A stretch of DNA of 64,000 nucleotides from an uncultured Chloracidobacterium sp. (GTDB taxonomy: Bacteria > Acidobacteriota > Blastocatellia > Pyrinomonadales > Pyrinomonadaceae), in the NCBI GenBank assembly GCA_937941715.1, contig CALDGX010000205.1:1-64000 (forward strand). The letters run 5' to 3'. Shown one piece after another: positions 50,532 through 59,872 of the stretch. Position numbers and translations under genes: made by a program. The notes below the pieces were generated by a model. It had not been told where the DNA came from and searched no databases. It saw only the letters and a list, made by a program, of their open reading frames with translations. The stretch's first letter is position 1; each line of letters opens with the position of its first letter.

Positions 50532-51647
50532 CTACTTTGAACGCTTGTAAAATGGCGTAGGCACAACCTTGGCAGCGATCTGCCGCCCTCTCACATCGAT
50601 TTTAATTTCTTGTCCGTCAATTGCAAACTGCGGAGGCAAAAATGCAAGTCCGATGTTCTTTTTGAGAAACGGTGCCGGACTGCCGGAAGTGACCACTCCG
50701 ACCTTTTCACCGTCGACGTAAACGTCGCAGCCGTCGCGTGCGATGCCGGGTTCGGTCATTTCAAATCCGGCGATCTTTCGCGTAAGGCCGTCTTCTTTCT
50801 GTTTGGCGATGATCTCCGACCCGGTGAACGGGCCCTTCTGAAACTTGGTGATCCACCCGAGGCCGGCCTCGAGCGGCGAGATGTCATCACCTAGTTCGTG
50901 TCCGTACAGCGACATAGCTGCCTCAAGACGCAGGGTGTTTCGGGCTGCTAGACCGCAGGGAAGTATGCCGCACTCTTCTCCGTAATTTCCGGTCTCGAGG
51001 ATCTTGTTCCACAGCTGCTCGGCCGCTTCGGGGGCCGCATAGACCTCAAAGCCGTCCTCGCCGGTGTAACCCGTTCGCGAGATGATGGCGTCGACGCCGT
51101 CTACTCGCCCGGTCGTGAAATGATAGTACTTGATCGCGGACAGATCGGTCTCCGTCAGATTTTGAACAATGGCGGTCGCGTCCGGCCCCTGAACGGCGAT
51201 CTGACAATAGTCGGAGCTGGCATTTTGAAGTTCTACGCGTTCGTCGGTTTTATGGGACGTGATCCAGGCCCAGTCTTTGTCCGTCGTTCCTGCATTTACC
51301 ACCAACAGTAGCTTCTCTTGCCCAAATCGGTAAACCAGCAGGTCATCGACCACACCGCCATTTTCATTCGTCATCGCCGAATAGTGGGCCTGGCCGTCAA
51401 CAAGCTTCAATACATCATTCGTCGTCAGCCTGTTTACGAAGCTGATCGCATCCGGGCCTTCGACCCAGATCTCGCCCATATGCGACACGTCGAAGAGCCC
51501 CGATCGGGTGCGGGTCGCCATATGTTCCTCGATCACGCCGGCTGTGTATTGGACGGGCATATCCCAACCGCCAAAATCGACCATTCGACCGCCCAATGCC
51601 CGATGCGCATCGTTTAGCGGCGTCTTTTTCAATGCATCTGATGTCAT
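50532..51647 (-). CDS. gcvT: GcvT, aminomethyltransferase
   Basis: 371 aa. Transfers the methylene group from the H-protein aminomethyl to tetrahydrofolate, releasing ammonia. Seen: MVDFGGWDMPVQY, GLFDVSHMGEIWVEG, the folate-site RTGYTGEDGFEVYA, LEAGLGWITKFQKG and RKIAGFEM. Start ATG 51647 matches the family. First gene of the gcvT-gcvH unit; the 280-base upstream stretch holds only weak promoter-like sequences and I do not recognise a glycine riboswitch in it. Confidence 0.97.
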   Translation of the reverse strand: MTSDALKKTPLNDAHRALGGRMVDFGGWDMPVQYTAGVIEEHMATRTRSGLFDVSHMGEIWVEGPDAISFVNRLTTNDVLKLVDGQAHYSAMTNENGGVVDDLLVYRFGQEKLLLVVNAGTTDKDWAWITSHKTDERVELQNASSDYCQIAVQGPDATAIVQNLTETDLSAIKYYHFTTGRVDGVDAIISRTGYTGEDGFEVYAAPEAAEQLWNKILETGNYGEECGILPCGLAARNTLRLEAAMSLYGHELGDDISPLEAGLGWITKFQKGPFTGSEIIAKQKEDGLTRKIAGFEMTEPGIARDGCDVYVDGEKVGVVTSGSPAPFLKKNIGLAFLPPQFAIDGQEIKIDVRGRQIAAKVVPTPFYKRSK

Positions 51648-51928
51648 ATGTCCTGAGTGTAAATTACATTTAGTAGGTACTACAAGTCAGCCTAGCTGAG
51701 AATGGCGGGAAGTGCCTCCATCGGCGTATAAATATGGCGATGCCCGGCCGATCTTTAGAAAAAATTCTGTCGGAAATGTAATGTTTCACGAAAAAACGAC
51801 ATTTAATAAGTGAGGTCGCGGCGCAGGGCTGAATCTAAGCCGGCTCTTCGAGGGGTTGGCGAGCCGGCAAATACTCAGCGTTGTGTCGCGGCCCGCTCAA
51901 CAATGGTCCGACGGCATCGGACCAGAGA
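51648..51928 (-). promoter_or_regulatory. gcvT upstream region and two hairpins
   Basis: 281 bases. It contains two perfect 8-base-pair hairpins just downstream of the TPR operon end: 51904-51924 (tggtccga / tcggacca) and 51839-51868 (gccggctc / gagccggc), both without T-tracts, then A/T-rich sequence with no clear hexamer pair leading to gcvT. No gene found. Confidence 0.5.
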
Positions 51929-52507
51929 TCAGTTCTTACCCTTTTTCACTTCGGCCGGGAGTTTGGCGACGGCCTCAATTATCTGGTCACAACTTTCGAC
52001 GATGTCGAGTAAAATGCCGCGTTCGACTTTCACCTCGGTCTTCGAAAGTTCGTCATTGAATATCGGACGGTAACGTGAGGCGGCCGAACCCAAAGTTCGG
52101 ACAGCTTTGGCAAAGAGGGCTTTCGGGTCTTTCGGCTTTTTGCCTTCGTCTTCATTGATCACCGCCGAATCGGGCCGAGCAGCGAGATTGTCGATGTCGT
52201 CTATCGCCTTCTGGATGATCCTTTTGATGTCACTGAGGAGTTCCGCCCTCGTTCCTGCCGGCGTCGGGCCCCAAATGTCCTTCTCCTTCACCGGTTTTCC
52301 AGCCGGCGCGGTCCCAAGGCCGATCACGGACATTCGGCGGTCGACTGCACGGACCAAAACACCGATCCTCTCGTCGATCTGCTGGGCCTCACGGACGATC
52401 TCGATCTCTTCGTCAGTGAGGTAATCGCGGCGCTGAGCGTCCGCGGTCGCGGGGGCGGCAGTGATCAGGAGGACGATAGCGGCGAAGGCAATTCCCAAAA
52501 ACTTCAT
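51929..52507 (-). CDS. Secreted helical protein, unknown function
   Basis: 192 aa from ATG 52507 (the frame from 52561 overlaps the upstream gene). Signal peptide MKFLGIAFAAIVLLITAAPATADA. Helix-rich mature protein with DYLTDEEIEIVREAQQIDERI, a central charged segment with Asp/Lys and KPKDPKALF, and VERGILLDIVESCDQIIEAVAKL. It starts 4 bases after the stop of the next gene upstream, as third gene of the TPR operon. Its helical, coil-like profile matches that partner, so they may interact. No family recognised. Confidence 0.7.
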   Translation of the reverse strand: MKFLGIAFAAIVLLITAAPATADAQRRDYLTDEEIEIVREAQQIDERIGVLVRAVDRRMSVIGLGTAPAGKPVKEKDIWGPTPAGTRAELLSDIKRIIQKAIDDIDNLAARPDSAVINEDEGKKPKDPKALFAKAVRTLGSAASRYRPIFNDELSKTEVKVERGILLDIVESCDQIIEAVAKLPAEVKKGKN

Positions 52508-52511
52508 AAAA

Positions 52512-53087
52512 CTAATTTCGGCGCGGCTCTCGGACAACAGTGTCGCCAAACAGCGGTTCAAGGGCCCGCGAACGGGCGTCCCTAATATACTTGATCGTGG
52601 ATTTTACGAACGGCTCGTATCGCAGCGGCAATTCACGGCGGATCACCTCTATCTTCGGGACGAAACCTCGAAGGCCGATCTCGAATCGTTTGAAATTGCC
52701 GAGGACCTTGTCACTGTTCGTGTCGCTCCTAAGCAGAAAGTCAAAGGTATTGTCGAGGATCCCCAAAAAACCGCCGAGTTCGGTGTACATCTTTTCGAAA
52801 TCCTCGAGTGCTGCGGCCTTTTCGGCAGCGGCGATACGGGCGTTCATGAGGTTCAGGGCCACCAGTGTCCTGGCTTTGACATCCTTCTCACGGTTTAGTT
52901 GGATACCTTCGTCACGTGAGATGGCACGAACCGGCGGCGGAGCCGATTCATCGGGGTCAGTCTGTGCGGCGGTAATTACGGGCGAAGCGGCCAGTATCAG
53001 CGCGAACAGACAAAAGATGCCGACACGCCTCGAGATGCCGCGCCGTTTGAGCCGCTCAAGACGCGTACTGTTCTGACCAGGTATCAT
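52512..53087 (-). CDS. Secreted helical protein, partner of TPR protein
   Basis: 191 aa. N-terminus MIPGQNSTRLERLKRRGISRRV is basic, followed by a signal-like segment (about 22-41). Mature part is helical: EGIQLNREKDVKARTLVALNL, a Glu/Lys-rich helix and RALEPLFGDTVVREPRRN at the C-terminus. Paralog-like similarity with the gene at 51929 (same length, both helical, both exported) is suggested by motif layout only. Start overlaps the TPR gene stop as ATGA, so translation is coupled. Role unknown. Confidence 0.65.
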   Translation of the reverse strand: MIPGQNSTRLERLKRRGISRRVGIFCLFALILAASPVITAAQTDPDESAPPPVRAISRDEGIQLNREKDVKARTLVALNLMNARIAAAEKAAALEDFEKMYTELGGFLGILDNTFDFLLRSDTNSDKVLGNFKRFEIGLRGFVPKIEVIRRELPLRYEPFVKSTIKYIRDARSRALEPLFGDTVVREPRRN

Positions 53088-54520
53088 TTCTTCCCCTTCT
53101 TTTCCTTGATCTGCCGCTGCAATATAGGTATCCGCAATTCGACCTTTTCGATCTCAAGTTGATTTTTGGCCGGATCGGCAATTCGGAGGAACTGCTGGTA
53201 ATTTGCCATAGCGTCGAGATACTCCGCAAGCTGATCGTGACAGATAGCAAGGAAAAAGAACGCGGCCGGAAGGTCCGGCTGCTTTGCCGTCAGCCACTCA
53301 TATTCCTGCTTCGCCTCGGCATAGCGTTTAAGTTGAAACAGGGCAGTGGCCAGATTGGCGTGTGCTGTCGAATTGTCAGGGGCGATCGTTAGCAGCTTTC
53401 TAAAGAGCCCGACCGCCTGATCGAACATCTTTGCCTGAACAAGCGCGGCACCGAAACCAATGGCATGGTTGATGTTGTTAGGCTCCGCCTCTGACGCCCG
53501 GCGGCAGTATTCGATCGCCTTTGCCGGAGCGTCGATGCGGTAGAGCGAACAAAGCCGTCCGAGGATGGTGCCGTTCGCGGGATTATCAGCCAATTGCTTC
53601 TCAAGTTCGGCAGCATTGTCGGAGGTCGCGGCAACCAGGCGCTTACGAAACGCCGCCGCCTCGTCCGCCAATGGCCCTTTGATCGCGTCGATCAGCTTCA
53701 AGGCTTCGTCGTTGCGGCCATAGGCTGCATGAACCCTCGCACGAAGCAGACGTGTTTCATCCGTATCGGGGCCGATCCGCTCAAGAACCGAGACCGTCTC
53801 TGACGCCTTGACCGTATCACCTTCCGCGAGAGCGATCTCGGTCAGCTCCGATAGAGCAAACCGATTGCGGGGATCAAGCGCAAGTGCGTTGGTCAGGCTC
53901 GACTTGGCGTTTTGCTGCCGGCCAAGTGCGTTTTCGAGAGCAGCTCGGGCTGTCCAAAGCGATGCCGTAGGTTTTGCCTTGCCGGTGAGCGTGGTTATTT
54001 TGGTCAGAAGCTCGTTAAGGACCAATGCCGGTGCCTTGGTACGCAGTTTCAATTCCGCCATGGCCGCGAGAGCCGGAAAGCTCTGGTCGTCGATCTCGAT
54101 AGCCTTAGAAAGAAACTTTTCCGCCCCTGTGAGATCTCCCTCAGAGAGCAGCAATGATCCGAGGCTCGTCAACGGCAGCGTCCAGTCCGGCCGTAGTTCG
54201 ACCGCCCGCCGAAAAGCCCTTTCGGCGTCAGCCTTTTGCCCGAGGCTCAAAAGTGCCGAACCGCATTGGTACTCGGCCTCCGGAAAATCCGGAAACACCT
54301 TGAGAGCTTTTTTATAAAGGGCGATCGCTCCCGCAATGTCGCCCTTTTCGTGTATTTCCTGGGCCTGGTTGAATATCGCGACCGCATCCTGGACCGGATC
54401 GTCCACTTCCTGAGCTGCAATCGGCGGGCAAAAATTTGCAAACAATATCAGGCCGGCGAAGACGGCCAGGCCAATGGTAAAGATCGTGGAACCAATAGAT
54501 CGGGAACTGCTAGTGAGCAT
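53084..54520 (-). CDS. Exported TPR-repeat protein
   Basis: 478 aa. Signal peptide or anchor (residues about 13-36), then TPR repeats with the usual A/G-Y/F pattern: AVAIFNQAQEIHEKGDIAGAI, ALYKKALKVFPDFPEAEYQC, AERAFRRAVELRPDWTLPL, EKFLSKAIEIDDQSFPALAA and, near the end, AHANLATALFQLKRYAEAKQ. Ends in a Lys-rich tail. TPR proteins in the periplasm act as scaffolds for envelope complexes. First gene of a three-gene unit (then ATGA-coupled 52512 and 51929 genes), so a small envelope complex is plausible. Confidence 0.82.
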   Translation of the reverse strand: MLTSSSRSIGSTIFTIGLAVFAGLILFANFCPPIAAQEVDDPVQDAVAIFNQAQEIHEKGDIAGAIALYKKALKVFPDFPEAEYQCGSALLSLGQKADAERAFRRAVELRPDWTLPLTSLGSLLLSEGDLTGAEKFLSKAIEIDDQSFPALAAMAELKLRTKAPALVLNELLTKITTLTGKAKPTASLWTARAALENALGRQQNAKSSLTNALALDPRNRFALSELTEIALAEGDTVKASETVSVLERIGPDTDETRLLRARVHAAYGRNDEALKLIDAIKGPLADEAAAFRKRLVAATSDNAAELEKQLADNPANGTILGRLCSLYRIDAPAKAIEYCRRASEAEPNNINHAIGFGAALVQAKMFDQAVGLFRKLLTIAPDNSTAHANLATALFQLKRYAEAKQEYEWLTAKQPDLPAAFFFLAICHDQLAEYLDAMANYQQFLRIADPAKNQLEIEKVELRIPILQRQIKEKKGKK

Positions 54521-54600
54521 TAATTAATCGTTTCAAAATATTATCACCCAGGGTAATTCGAGTCCATATTTATTCGGCTAATGCTCCGATAAATTTTGGT

Positions 54601-54625
54601 TTCAATCATTTGCTTCAATCATTTG
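54601..54625. repeat. Tandem 12-base direct repeat in divergent region
   Basis: TTCAATCATTTG at 54601-54612 and exactly again at 54614-54625, one base apart, between the TPR operon (minus) and larE (plus). A possible operator for a repeat-binding regulator, e.g. response-regulator-like direct repeats. Confidence 0.4.
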
Positions 54626-54730
54626 GGTGAGCTAACATTTTGATTTCGGGTCATATAAATAGCTGACCAGCCAAACCACCGTGAAATGATCTCATATCCC
54701 CATTCAACTCAAACTCAGTCGGACATCGAG

Positions 54731-55534
54731 ATGCCGAACTTAAAAGAGAATGGGTTAAGGGCTATGATGCGCGAAATGAGAAAGGTGTTGGTAGCCTTCT
54801 CGGGCGGGGTTGACAGCTCGTACCTGGCGGTCATCGCAACCCGGGAACTCGGTGCCGATGCCGTATGTGTATTCGGGGTTTCGCCCAGCGTGTCCGAATT
54901 TCAACGCGTCGAAGCACGACACTTAGCCACTCAGCACGGATTGAATCTCATTGAGGTCGCGACCGATGAGATGGAGGATCCGAATTACGCCGCTAACCCG
55001 ACAAACCGCTGCTATTTCTGTAAAAGTGAGTTGTACTCACGTTTGAGAATGCTCGCTGACGAGTTGGACATACCGTTCGTTCTCGACGGGACCAACGCCG
55101 ATGACCTTTTGGACCAGCGACCGGGGCGGATCGCCGCCGGCGAGTATGATGTCGTGAGTCCCCTGGCAGATGTCGGAATGTCGAAAGACGAGATACGAGA
55201 CCTCAGTCGATCGGCCGGCATTGAAGATTGGGACAAGCCGGCAAGCCCATGTCTGTCGTCGAGGATCGCTCACGGAGTGCCGGTCACGATCGAGCGATTG
55301 TCCAAGGTCGAACGCGGTGAGGCGTTTTTGCGGCGGCTCGGCTTTAGGGAGTTTCGTGTTCGGGTGCACGACGGCCTTGCCAGGATCGAGATCGCACCCG
55401 CTGAAATGGAGGAGGCGCTGACATTGGATAATGTCGAACGCGTCCGGGTAGAATTTAAGAAGTTTGGTTTTAGATACGTTACGCTCGACCTCGATGGCTT
55501 TCGTTCGGGGTCGATGAACGAGGCTATAAATTAG
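54731..55534 (+). CDS. larE: LarE, ATP-dependent sacrificial sulfur transferase
   Basis: 267 aa. LarE builds the sulfur groups of the nickel-pincer cofactor (and related enzymes do thiolations) by an adenylation step. Seen: PP-loop AFSGGVDSSYLAV at residues 22-34, NRCYFCKSELY, LDGTNADDLLDQRPG and KPASPCLSSRIAHG, in which Cys174 is the likely sulfur-donor cysteine, close to the Cys176 position of the Lactobacillus enzyme. A single Cys rather than the three-Cys [4Fe-4S] type. Start 54731 matches family; 54686 would extend N-terminally. LarB/LarC are absent nearby; the gdh gene follows after 37 bases. Confidence 0.88.
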   Translation: MPNLKENGLRAMMREMRKVLVAFSGGVDSSYLAVIATRELGADAVCVFGVSPSVSEFQRVEARHLATQHGLNLIEVATDEMEDPNYAANPTNRCYFCKSELYSRLRMLADELDIPFVLDGTNADDLLDQRPGRIAAGEYDVVSPLADVGMSKDEIRDLSRSAGIEDWDKPASPCLSSRIAHGVPVTIERLSKVERGEAFLRRLGFREFRVRVHDGLARIEIAPAEMEEALTLDNVERVRVEFKKFGFRYVTLDLDGFRSGSMNEAIN

Positions 55535-55571
55535 GATAGTTAAAATTAGTTTATTTGGAGAGTGAATAAAA

Positions 55572-56861
55572 ATGGCAAATCCAATGGCTGACGAAATGCG
55601 CCGGTTTAAGGGAAGCGATGAGAAAAACCCCTTTGAGGCAATGAGTGAGCGCTTTGACCGTGCGGCGACCCTATTGGGGCTCGACGAGGATCTCTACCGT
55701 GTAATGCGCGTGCCGAGCCGCGAGATCAAGGTCTATATTCCGGTCCGTATGGACACGGGGCACATACAGGTGTTCGAAGGCTATCGCGTTCAGCACAATT
55801 TTGCACGCGGCCCGGCAAAGGGCGGTATTCGTTACGCGCCGGATGTCACGCTTGACGAGGTCAAGGCCCTTTCGGCCTGGATGACCTGGAAGTGCGCGGT
55901 GGTCAACGTTCCGTTCGGCGGCGGAAAGGGGGGCATTATTTGCGATCCCGCACAGATGTCGATCGGCGAACTCGAGCGTCTGACGCGACGATATACCTCC
56001 GAGCTCATCGATTTTATTGGGCCGGACAAGGATGTGCCGGCGCCTGACATGAATACTAATGAGCAGACGATGGCGTGGATAATGGACACGTACTCGATGC
56101 ATGCCCGTCACACCGTGACCGCTGTCGTGACCGGTAAGCCGATCGCGCTTGGCGGTTCTCTGGGCCGTCGCGAGGCAACCGGCCGCGGTGTACTATTTTG
56201 TGTAAATGAGGCGATCAAACGCTTTAACCTGACCCCGCAAGATACTACGGTCGTGGTTCAGGGTTCGGGCAACGTCGGCGGCATCGGAGCCGAATTGATG
56301 TATAACGAAGGCTACAAGGTGATCGCGATCTCGGACGTCGGAGGCGGTATATATAATAAGGACGGGCTGGATATTCCCGACGTTCTGGCTTACCTCCGTG
56401 AAAACAAGTCGCTCGAAGGCTACCCGAATGTCGAATTTGTCGATAATAAGCAGCTGCTTGAGATCGAGTGCGACGTTCTCGCTCCGTGTGCGACCGAGAA
56501 CCAGATCACGTCCGAAAACGCTGACCGCATCAAATGTAAGATCCTAGCTGAAGGAGCGAACGGGCCGACGACGCCGAAAGCGGACAAGATACTGCACGAC
56601 AAGGGAATATTCGTTATACCGGATATCCTCGCAAATGCCGGCGGCGTAACGGTTTCGTACTTTGAATGGGTACAGGACCGAATGGGTTATTTCTGGTCTG
56701 AGGACGAGGTCAACTCTCGGCTCAAGGACAAAATGGTCGCCAGCTTTAACGAACTGTGCCATTATGCCGAGAAACACGACGTCGACACGCGTACCGCGGC
56801 CTATATGTTGGCGATCGACCGTGTTGCTTACGATACACGAATGCGCGGCATATATGCATAG
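55572..56861 (+). CDS. Glu/Leu/Phe/Val dehydrogenase (glutamate dehydrogenase)
   Basis: 429 aa. Interconverts glutamate and 2-oxoglutarate plus ammonia with NAD(P). Seen: ARGPAKGGIRYAPDVTLDEV, PFGGGKGGIICDP (substrate Lys), DVPAPDMNTNEQTMAWIMD, Rossmann GSGNVGGIGAEL and ANAGGVTVSYFEWVQ. Length and hexamer-type sequence fit GdhA/RocG. Ribosome-binding site GGAG 10-14 bases before ATG 55572. In a unit with larE. Cofactor preference cannot be told. The downstream 304 bases hold the promoter of the next gene. Confidence 0.95.
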   Translation: MANPMADEMRRFKGSDEKNPFEAMSERFDRAATLLGLDEDLYRVMRVPSREIKVYIPVRMDTGHIQVFEGYRVQHNFARGPAKGGIRYAPDVTLDEVKALSAWMTWKCAVVNVPFGGGKGGIICDPAQMSIGELERLTRRYTSELIDFIGPDKDVPAPDMNTNEQTMAWIMDTYSMHARHTVTAVVTGKPIALGGSLGRREATGRGVLFCVNEAIKRFNLTPQDTTVVVQGSGNVGGIGAELMYNEGYKVIAISDVGGGIYNKDGLDIPDVLAYLRENKSLEGYPNVEFVDNKQLLEIECDVLAPCATENQITSENADRIKCKILAEGANGPTTPKADKILHDKGIFVIPDILANAGGVTVSYFEWVQDRMGYFWSEDEVNSRLKDKMVASFNELCHYAEKHDVDTRTAAYMLAIDRVAYDTRMRGIYA

Positions 56862-56956
56862 CTTGCGGGCGATGCCGCACTTTAAAAACACTTGCTTTTG
56901 TTTTTGGAGTAAGGTATCGTCTAAGGCGGGGAAAATTGGGTTCGTTCTCGGTCAAA

Positions 56957-56985
56957 TTGACTTTAGCGGGCTTTTTTCCTATAAA
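56957..56985 (+). promoter_or_regulatory. Strong sigma-70 promoter for outer-membrane protein gene
   Basis: TTGACT at 56957-56962, exactly 17 bases, then TATAAA at 56980-56985. Predicted start near 56992 would give a leader of about 170 bases before the ATG at 57166. The 304-base gap 56862-57165 holds no gene. Confidence 0.7.
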
Positions 56986-57165
56986 TATTGTAGTTAAAGA
57001 ACTAACTTTTAGCGCATCGTCTGATTTGTGCGTATTTGCGGTTGGCAAAGCGGTCAGGCGTATGTAATACTTAGGTAGCTTTGAGGTAAGTAGAATTTTG
57101 TAACTTAATTGTTCTCAATTGCTGCCCTTTTGAATTTCAACTTATTATTTCGGCGGAGGAATGTG

Positions 57166-59592
57166 ATGAAACTCGCTAACAAGGTGTACATTGCTACACT
57201 TTTACTTTTAACGCTTGCTTTTACGGCGATGGCCCAGAGCAACGGCAGGCCGGATTCGGATCCGCGTAACACGGCTCCGACCGTTGGTACGGGTGGTCCG
57301 GTTGGCGGCGCTACCGGTCTATTTACAGTTTACGACGGCCAGACGCTGCGCAAGGGTGAATACACCGTCAGCATGGCCATGAGCAACTACGATCGCGACC
57401 CGGGCGATGCCGACTTTACTTCGGTCCCGGCCAGCTTCCAGATCGGTCTCACGAACAAGATCGAATTGTTCTTCAACACGGAAGCATATCGTGCGATCAA
57501 GGTTAATGCTCGACGCAACCTTTCGAGCAACTATCTGCCGAATTCGCAGTTCTTTATTATTGGTGTTGGTTTGACCCGTGCCCCGGCAGTCGTTTTGGCT
57601 CCCCGCGGACCGGGCGCTAACCAGTACCTCAACTCGGCTATCTATCGTCCGACCGGTGCTCCGTTTGTGGGATACCCGTTCGTTGGCGGTAACGCCGGCA
57701 CCTATGGCCTTCTGCCGCCGTTCTTCTCGGGCCCGATCTTCGGATTTGCCGCCGGAACGAACGCGACATACGGCGCAGTTGCCAGCGGCAATGGTGCTTC
57801 GCTCTTCCCGGGCCTCGGCTCGGTTTACGGCAGCATCCTTCCGGGCGTTGTTCTCCAGAGCACGACGCTTGTAAATAATGCCGGTGCCCCTGCTGGCGAG
57901 GGCCCGCTGGTCTTCACCCAGGCTCCGTCATACCTTCCGGATGCACCGTTCATCAACCGCGGCTACGGCGAATCAGCGTTCAACTCGTTTGACGTTGGTT
58001 TCAAGTGGAGAATGAACAACATTAACAATGCGATCGGATACGGTCTCGTTGCTTCGTACACCTACTACACTGACAGTGCCAGCGACGCCAAGGGCTTTAA
58101 TATGCTGCAGCGTGGTTCGAGTGCCGGCGGCAACATGGGCGACATCGCTTTGACCTTCTTTGCAGACGCTCGTCTCGCCAAGTGGGCTAACCTGTCGGCC
58201 AACGTGGGCTACCGTTACACCAGCAAGACCAAGATGGACCTGCCGGGCGGCACATTCACCGCTCTCGATCGTCCGGATGAACTCCAGTCGTCGATCGGTG
58301 TTGATTTCCCGGTCAGCAAGTTCTTCCAGCCGATCGCTGAGTTCCGTTCGCTCTATTACGTAGGCGGCCGCACTCCGAACGCTTTCGAAAACCACCCGAT
58401 GGACGGCATCGTCGGTGCCAGGATCTTCCCGGTACGTTGGGCCAGCATCGGATTGGCATATCGCCACAACTTCAACCAGCAGGACACCAACAGCTTCGAC
58501 AAGGATGCTCGTTTCTCGAACAGCGTAACGATCCCCTGCCGTGTCGGTGTGACTGCTTGTACGCCTGTGACGATCACGACCAACTGGCAGGGCGTTCCTA
58601 ACGGATTCGTCACGTCGAATGACCCGCATGGCTATCTTGCTCAGCTCACGCTCGGACGCCGCTTGAAGCGTCAGACCGAGGCTGTCAACGTTCCGGCTGT
58701 TGTTAACTCGGTCACGATCAGTGACACGGTTATCACCCTCGGATGTGCTCCCGGATTCAAATCACGTTCGGGTGCCTGCAACGATAACCGTACGGTCAAC
58801 GTTTCGACCAACGCCAGCGACGCTGAGAACGATGTTCTGACCTACAATTACACTGTTTCGGGCGGACGTATCGTCGGCAGCGGAGCAAATGTTCAGTGGG
58901 ACCTCTCGGGTGTTGGCAAAGGCACATACACCATCACGACCGGCGTTGACGACGGCTGCGGCGTATGCGGCAAGACCGAGACCAAGACGGTGACCGTCGA
59001 AGAGTGTTCGGACTGTGTCCAGGTTTGTTCGTGCCCGACCTTGATGGTCAGCGGACCGGCCGGAACGACTGATCCGGGTGCAACGATGACCTTCACCTTG
59101 AGCGGTGCCGGTTCAAACTCGGTCAACTGGTCAGTATCGGCCGGTACGATCGAATCGGGACAGGGAACCTCATCGATCACGGTTCGTGCACCTGCTGACG
59201 GCAGCGTCTCGAACATTACGGCGACGGCTGAGGTCGGCGGACTCGATCCGAACTGCGGATGCACGACAACCGCGAGCGAATCTGCTCCGGTTGCTCCGAA
59301 ACCGACTGCGACTCTGATCGATGAGTTCGGCAAGGCACCTGATGATGACGTCAAGGCTCGTGTTGACAACTTCTATATCCAGTTGAACAACAACCCGAGT
59401 GCTCAGGGCTACATCATCAACTACGGAAATGCTGCACAGATCAAGAAGCGTAAAGCTCAGATCATGAAGGCTATCAACTTCCGTAAGTACGATGTCAATC
59501 GTGTAACGTTTGTTGACGGTGGTGACACCGGAGCAGGCGAGAGCACGAAGTTCTGGCTCGTACCTGCCGGTGCTGACGCTCCGCGTCCGTAA
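57166..59592 (+). CDS. Large outer-membrane beta-barrel-like protein with Ig-like C-terminal part
   Basis: 808 aa. Signal peptide (to about residue 24, TAMAQ). The first about 500 residues alternate in the manner of a beta-barrel (EYTVSMAMSNYDRDPGD, IELFFNTEAYRAIK, SFDVGFKWRMNN, GYGLVASYTYYTD), with Gly/Pro/Phe-rich loops. Then Cys-rich Ig/PKD-like modules (TITTGVDDGCGVCGKTET, SCPTLMVSG, PNCGCTTTAS), and a C-terminal domain after a Pro-rich linker with IDEFGKAPDDDVKARVDNFY and a helix of Lys/Arg, which may anchor to the cell wall (OmpA-like role). Start fixed by GGAGGA at 57155-57160. No assigned family. Confidence 0.7.
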   Translation: MKLANKVYIATLLLLTLAFTAMAQSNGRPDSDPRNTAPTVGTGGPVGGATGLFTVYDGQTLRKGEYTVSMAMSNYDRDPGDADFTSVPASFQIGLTNKIELFFNTEAYRAIKVNARRNLSSNYLPNSQFFIIGVGLTRAPAVVLAPRGPGANQYLNSAIYRPTGAPFVGYPFVGGNAGTYGLLPPFFSGPIFGFAAGTNATYGAVASGNGASLFPGLGSVYGSILPGVVLQSTTLVNNAGAPAGEGPLVFTQAPSYLPDAPFINRGYGESAFNSFDVGFKWRMNNINNAIGYGLVASYTYYTDSASDAKGFNMLQRGSSAGGNMGDIALTFFADARLAKWANLSANVGYRYTSKTKMDLPGGTFTALDRPDELQSSIGVDFPVSKFFQPIAEFRSLYYVGGRTPNAFENHPMDGIVGARIFPVRWASIGLAYRHNFNQQDTNSFDKDARFSNSVTIPCRVGVTACTPVTITTNWQGVPNGFVTSNDPHGYLAQLTLGRRLKRQTEAVNVPAVVNSVTISDTVITLGCAPGFKSRSGACNDNRTVNVSTNASDAENDVLTYNYTVSGGRIVGSGANVQWDLSGVGKGTYTITTGVDDGCGVCGKTETKTVTVEECSDCVQVCSCPTLMVSGPAGTTDPGATMTFTLSGAGSNSVNWSVSAGTIESGQGTSSITVRAPADGSVSNITATAEVGGLDPNCGCTTTASESAPVAPKPTATLIDEFGKAPDDDVKARVDNFYIQLNNNPSAQGYIINYGNAAQIKKRKAQIMKAINFRKYDVNRVTFVDGGDTGAGESTKFWLVPAGADAPRP

Positions 59593-59635
59593 CGACATAA
59601 ATAACGCTTCGCCGCTCTTGAGCGGCGGACATTTC

Positions 59636-59678
59636 AAAACGGCTGGGGTTTCCATCACAAAACCTCAGCCGTTTTTTT
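59636..59678 (+). terminator. Intrinsic terminator
   Basis: Sixteen-base-pair stem (one G-T pair), 59636-59651 with 59660-59675, loop of 8, running into TTTTTTT (59672-59678). Ends the outer-membrane protein gene. Confidence 0.92.
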
Positions 59679-59872
59679 GCGTCAATACGCTGATATTTTG
59701 AAACGTCGTTCGTTTTCGGTAAACTACCCTAGTTGTGACTGTGAATGTGCCGCACTATGTTGCCAACCGGCAACGTTCCGACGGCATCTAAAAGAACTTT
59801 ACCGGTGCGGTTTAGGGCCGGGCCGGAAACGGTGCCAGCCGAGAGAAAAAGTTATAAAGGATCAAGCTAATT

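Noticed and set aside
51648..51838. Glycine riboswitch upstream of gcvT
   Set aside because: Looked for because the class regulates gcv operons, but no tandem aptamer-like conserved segments were visible in the minus-strand leader.
59700..59870. Cyclic-di-GMP or other riboswitch before the BNR gene
   Set aside because: G/C-rich segments can pair but do not match a class I can name.
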